DNA of 64,000 bases from NCBI GenBank assembly GCA_029168955.1, contig JAPDOI010000361.1, positions 124,001-188,000 of the forward strand. Reading direction: 5' to 3'. The translations under genes and the position numbers were made by a program. Positions 12,682 through 64,000 of this stretch are shown here, one piece after another. Numbering within the stretch: position 1 is the first letter of the stretch; every line of letters begins with the position of its first letter. This DNA comes from Aplectana chamaeleonis (lineage: Eukaryota; Nematoda; Chromadorea; Rhabditida; Cosmocercidae). Below the pieces are notes generated by a model, which saw nothing but the letters and a program-made list of their open reading frames with translations, searched no databases and was not told the origin of the DNA.

Positions 12682-13662
12682 TTAAATGCAGTGTTTACGA
12701 TAATCGCCAGTTCTGTGATTAATCGCTATATCGGTTGTTCGGCTTCCAGGCACATAGAACTGAAACAATGAAGAAATCGAGAGAAACGCACCAGAAAGGC
12801 ACGAAATCCTCAAATCTGACCCCGCCCTTTAAGTCTCACAGGAACTTATCGTTTTGAGAACGAAATCTTTTGTGGAACCGTCTTTCGCAATTCTCTACTT
12901 TCTGTTGCTCCGTTCTTTCTTTTGGGTCCTAACTAATACTATTTTGCATGAAATGAGCTTCCAATTTCGATTGACCACATTTTCACCCGTCATAACCACC
13001 ATGAATATGTTCATCCAACCGGACAACTAGTCCAGGCCATAGAATAATGGCACTGAAATAAGACGTTTTAGTGCATTTCTTTCCGTTTCTTCGTAATTTT
13101 GGAAACACTTGGTGGCCAACGCACTTTTTAAAGGCAGTGTGCACGATAGAAATCGTTTTTCTGTTTTTCCACCTATCTTGAAAACGGCCTCATGCTGATT
13201 CCAATGATATCTCTGAAATCGCACAAGACCTTCAGGGAACGGAGTTATGGTCCCTCAAATATTGAGTTAAGGAAACATGGTGGACGAGTTGTCCGAGGCT
13301 TGTAACTTCCGTCTTTTGCAGCCGACGTATGCAGCCTGACCTGAGTAGAGAGAGAAGTTGAGAATGAAGGGAAGAGCGGGGCTATTTATCGGAAACGATC
13401 GCTCATCTCACAGTCTCGAGCATTCATTTGTTCACGTCGGTGGGCGTGGAAAGTGCATCTGGTGACGAGCTGATGGGTTTCCAACTTTGGGGCCGTAGGG
13501 GACCGTTCAGATCTCATTTTTCTCAGTTGTTTCAACGTTAGGGTTCCGCTAGGCCCCGCAGCTGCCGATCTCCACCAAAAAATCAGACATGGTTTTTATT
13601 GTGGACACTGCCTTTAAGTGGAAAACTCGGAAACGAACATTATCGTGAACATTGCCTTCGAG
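12682..13662. mobile_element. Family B inverted-repeat element, copy 1 (split by family A)
   Basis: Family B is about 480 bp without insertion and contains GTTCATCCAACCGGACAACT followed by AGTCCAGG. Further copies: 19421-19905 (same orientation), 21081-21727 (inverted, with another insertion at about 21301-21610) and 60640-61122 (inverted). No coding sequence. Confidence 0.82.
13127..13617. mobile_element. Short inverted-repeat element, family A copy 2, nested in family B
   Basis: A full family A copy lies within a family B element: B sequence stops at 13126 and resumes at 13618 with GGAAAACTCGGAAACGAA and its end ATCGTGAACATTGCCTT. This shows insertion of A after B. Confidence 0.85.
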
Positions 13663-15845
13663 GGAGACTTTCTGCTTTAGGAAATGTCGACTTTGGACGC
13701 CATTTGGCCTGATTGAATGTAGTACACAATTGCTGCACACCCTTATGGGAAGAAAAACAATGACGCTACAAGTGCGACAACTTGATCCTGTCGGGCAGTG
13801 AAGCTCGCAACTGCTTTTTCACAATTATACTTTAGAAACGACGACCTGGAGGGTCAGGCGATGAATTAAAAACATGGTGCATCGTCGGCTCTGAACTGCT
13901 TTACACATCACAGGCACTCGTACAGCAGAGTGGGTGGAGTTTCCTAGGGAGAACACGGCGACAGACTGGCACAATGTGAGCATTGTTCCTTCAGGTCACG
14001 TTTTGTTTCAATCTTCTGTATTCAGGCGACTTTTCGTCAATGAGAGAAAGTTCAATTTCTGTCGGACTCTTCGGAAGGAACCATCGTTATGGGAAAAACG
14101 GAATTTGGTGGTAGTACGGTCATGATTAGTGGAACTTTCTGCAGTTATGGCGATTTGGTCATCGCGTCCAGTCCTACTCACATGAACCCAGATGTCTAGC
14201 TGGTCGTGTCCATATGAGACGCTTCAGCCTTGCTTACGTTGTCTGTCGGTGCCGTATGCAAATCGCCCCCGACGGGGGATGGGGACCCCGCCACGGACGG
14301 GGGAGAGGCACACGGCGGGGGATTCCGCGATGCACAGTGTTTGGGAAGTCCCCGGAGGGTGGTCCCATCTTCCGGCGGGGGCTCCTTACGTCCCCCTACT
14401 CCGGACTAGGGGGGAGGTGGAGAATTTCAGCTTTCTTGACCATTTTTTTTGTGAATAGTAAGAAGTATCTCGGAGAACTTTCTCCATTTCGAGAAAAATA
14501 TTTCTCTTGATTTTAATCATTGCATATAAGTTACAATTTTTCTGCAAAAAATATTTTTATAATTTTTTCAGTTTCTTTCACACTATTTCATTTTTGTTTT
14601 AAAAGGTATTTTCTGAGCTTCTTCGTCATTCCAATTTTTAAGCTGTTCCAACAAAATGCAATATTTTTGTGGTCAGAATCCGAAACAACCCGCATAAACG
14701 AATGTGTGCGAATAGTGGCTTATCGTGGGTCTAGGGAAGGGTGGTCTATCGTGCTCCTATTGGGCTGACGCACCGCGCGAAAAACGCGCCGCTGCAGCCG
14801 ACTTTCGGAGGTTGATCGGGTTCTGTTCTTCTTCCAACAGACGTGAAGGCTTTTTTTTAGGAAAAAATTCTTAAAAATTAATAGTCATGCATTCCGCCCA
14901 TCGCTAACCTAAAACCATAATCAATAAAAATATATTCAGAGAAATGCATTTCTTCTTAGCAATCGAAATATGCTAAATTCGATAAACAAGAAGGAAAACA
15001 TTTTCACATTATCATAATTCTCCACCCCCCCCCCCCACCTCCTCGAGCTTCGGTTTGAAGTCCAGACGCCATGATATACAGTCTAAAAACAAAAGAGCTG
15101 CATATAAGCCGGCAAAAATTAAAAAACGCGCAAGCGACGCCGTCATGCCGCAATCGGACACAACATCTAATTCGACGCCAAGCAATTTCATCGGCGCGGC
15201 GAGTCTCCTCCCGGGGAGGGTGAGGGGGTCCCACATTATGCATCGCGGGGCTCCCAAAGTTTTCTCGGCGGAAAATTCCTCGCATGGGGACGGGGGCTCC
15301 CATTCTCTCCTGCCAGGGGCGGTATGCATACGGCCCCAAAAACGAATTCCGTCACGGACGTCGCTTTTAAGGAAGCCGCACGACGTGCTATGGGCAACCA
15401 GAAAGATGACTTCTATGGAATTGAAGAAGCCCTCTTAATATTTGCTGTTCATAAGCAGGTCCTCTTTGCTCGAAATCGCTAAGCCAACACATATTTAAAT
15501 ATTTATTTATTTTCAATATTTTCTGAAGGCACGAGGGAATCACCAATGGAAATAGCACTCCGTCTCGTAAAAATCTAAGGCTTTGGGAATGATCGGCAAG
15601 GAAAGATCACACTAAGCACCCTACTGTTCACGTATGTGATCGCAAATCGAAGCTGGCTAGGAGCAAAAACAACCATGAGACAGACAAAAACACGCAAATA
15701 AAACAAACAAACATGATCCAGAAAAACTGGAACAACATGAGAGAAAACAAAATATATCTCAGTAATAATAAAAAATAATAATACTTTAGAGTCTATGTAC
15801 TCAGTAATGGCAAATTATTACAAGCATTTTTGAGAGAAGAAAAAC
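13663..15845. other. Unexplained region downstream of the large gene, with two GC-rich blocks
   Basis: GC-rich blocks at 14255-14420 and 15170-15340, both with CCGTATGCA and GGGG/CCCC words, are roughly inverted with respect to each other. They may be the arms of a decayed transposon about 1.1 kb long. The last 350 bp are AT-rich and probably include the 3' UTR of the host gene. Confidence 0.45.
15502..15511 (-). promoter_or_regulatory. Candidate polyadenylation signals of the large gene
   Basis: Two overlapping AATAAA words on the minus strand lie about 340 bases past the stop codon in an AT-rich stretch. No closer AATAAA was found on that strand. Confidence 0.25.
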
Positions 15846-63566
<47,721 letters not shown>

Positions 63567-63786
63567 CTGAAATCAAGTGGAATCAGCCAGCAAAAGACTC
63601 AGAGGTTCCCATGGCCTTCAATTCGTGGCATAGCTTTTCCGGTCAAAGACAAGGACGCTGCGCTAACAAAGAAGACAACGTTTTTCGTGTTTCGGGAACA
63701 TATCCGACTGGGCGATGGAACATTCACTAGATTGACAGACGATTTTACGCACAACGCGTTTTTCTATTGGCTTATTAGGGTTGTCA

Positions 63787-63999
63787 GAAGGAATTGGGAC
63801 GTCTGCGAGGAAAGGAATTGAACGGAATGATTCGCACCACCATGGGCAACAATATTTCGAGCAACTTCTCGACACCCAGCATAATTTCGGAGTAATACGA
63901 AGGGCGAAGGTTGAGAAATCCAGTTTCCGAATTAGTTTTTCCTTTGAGTAAAAATTCCGCCTCATCATTGAATACCAGAGGAGGAAGTGCAATTTTACT
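63787..63999 (-). CDS. Possible further upstream exon
   Basis: An open stretch reads ALPPLVFNDEAEFLLKGKTN and later RPSYYSEIMLG. If it is cut at the donor GTGTCGAG after ...EIML, the leftover G is in phase with exon 1. The text faintly recalls a farnesoic-acid O-methyltransferase-like repeat (the motif EIxLG), but the frame then runs into less convincing sequence and the donor is poor. It may be coincidental. Confidence 0.25.
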
Positions 64000-64000
64000 G

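Noticed and set aside
14192..14510. Pro/Gly/Arg-rich frames
   Set aside because: Simple GC-rich repeat content; similar sequence in inverse orientation lies at 15170-15340.
15004..15438. Overlapping 105-127 codon frames on both strands
   Set aside because: GC-rich, inverted block with no recognisable protein. Open frames are expected from the composition.
63663..63992. 109-codon minus-strand frame as a first exon
   Set aside because: The frame has no signal-peptide-like start and no donor that leads into exon 1. A different frame in the same place is kept only as a weak candidate.

Overview
The window looks like chromosomal DNA of a strongylid (clade V) nematode, probably hookworm-like. It is intron-rich and AT-leaning, with TTTCAG-type acceptors and a 51-bp intron. 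Two RTE-type retrotransposon copies match the RTE family I know from hookworm genomes, and short inverted-repeat transposons are very dense. No bacterial, plasmid or viral signature was seen, and no tRNA or rRNA was recognised.

The main content is one very large host gene on the minus strand. I could chain 38 coding exons from 63566 down to a stop codon at 15846 (47.7 kb). Every junction keeps reading frame and almost every junction has a good GT/AG pair. The 4.89 kb of coding sequence encodes about 1,629 residues, with the 5' end missing. The predicted protein is a type I membrane protein. From the N-terminus it has a small extracellular Cys-containing module, two EGF-like units, a half DOMON unit, a Thr/Ser-rich linker, three trypsin-inhibitor-like (TIL) Cys domains, DOMON domains (two complete, one partial of Skeletor/Knickkopf type, one further complete), a second Thr/Ser linker, a SEA domain with a GSV cleavage-type motif, one transmembrane helix and a tyrosine-rich cytoplasmic tail.

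The introns are packed with mobile DNA. The 11.4-kb intron between the last DOMON exon (37145) and the linker exon (25699) holds a decayed RTE element (about 25.85-30.29 kb), itself split by a 1.1-kb inverted-repeat transposon. It also holds a decayed Penelope-like element whose GIY-YIG domain lies before the reverse transcriptase (31.93-36.71 kb). That element is flanked by 0.18-kb direct repeats and is interrupted by a long GT repeat and a 21-bp minisatellite organised as a precise 147-bp higher-order repeat. A CR1-like LINE remnant sits in the 39.6-37.6 kb intron. Other introns carry foldback and short inverted-repeat elements at 16.4, 17.8, 20.06, 47.3, 52.7, 54.7, 56.3, 57.4 and 58.6 kb.

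The left 15.8 kb, downstream of the host gene, has no host gene that I can support. It contains a 5'-truncated RTE copy (3.64-5.78 kb), a mariner-derived palindrome (7.05-7.77 kb) and many members of inverted-repeat families that share the terminal word AAAGGCAGTGTTCACGAT.
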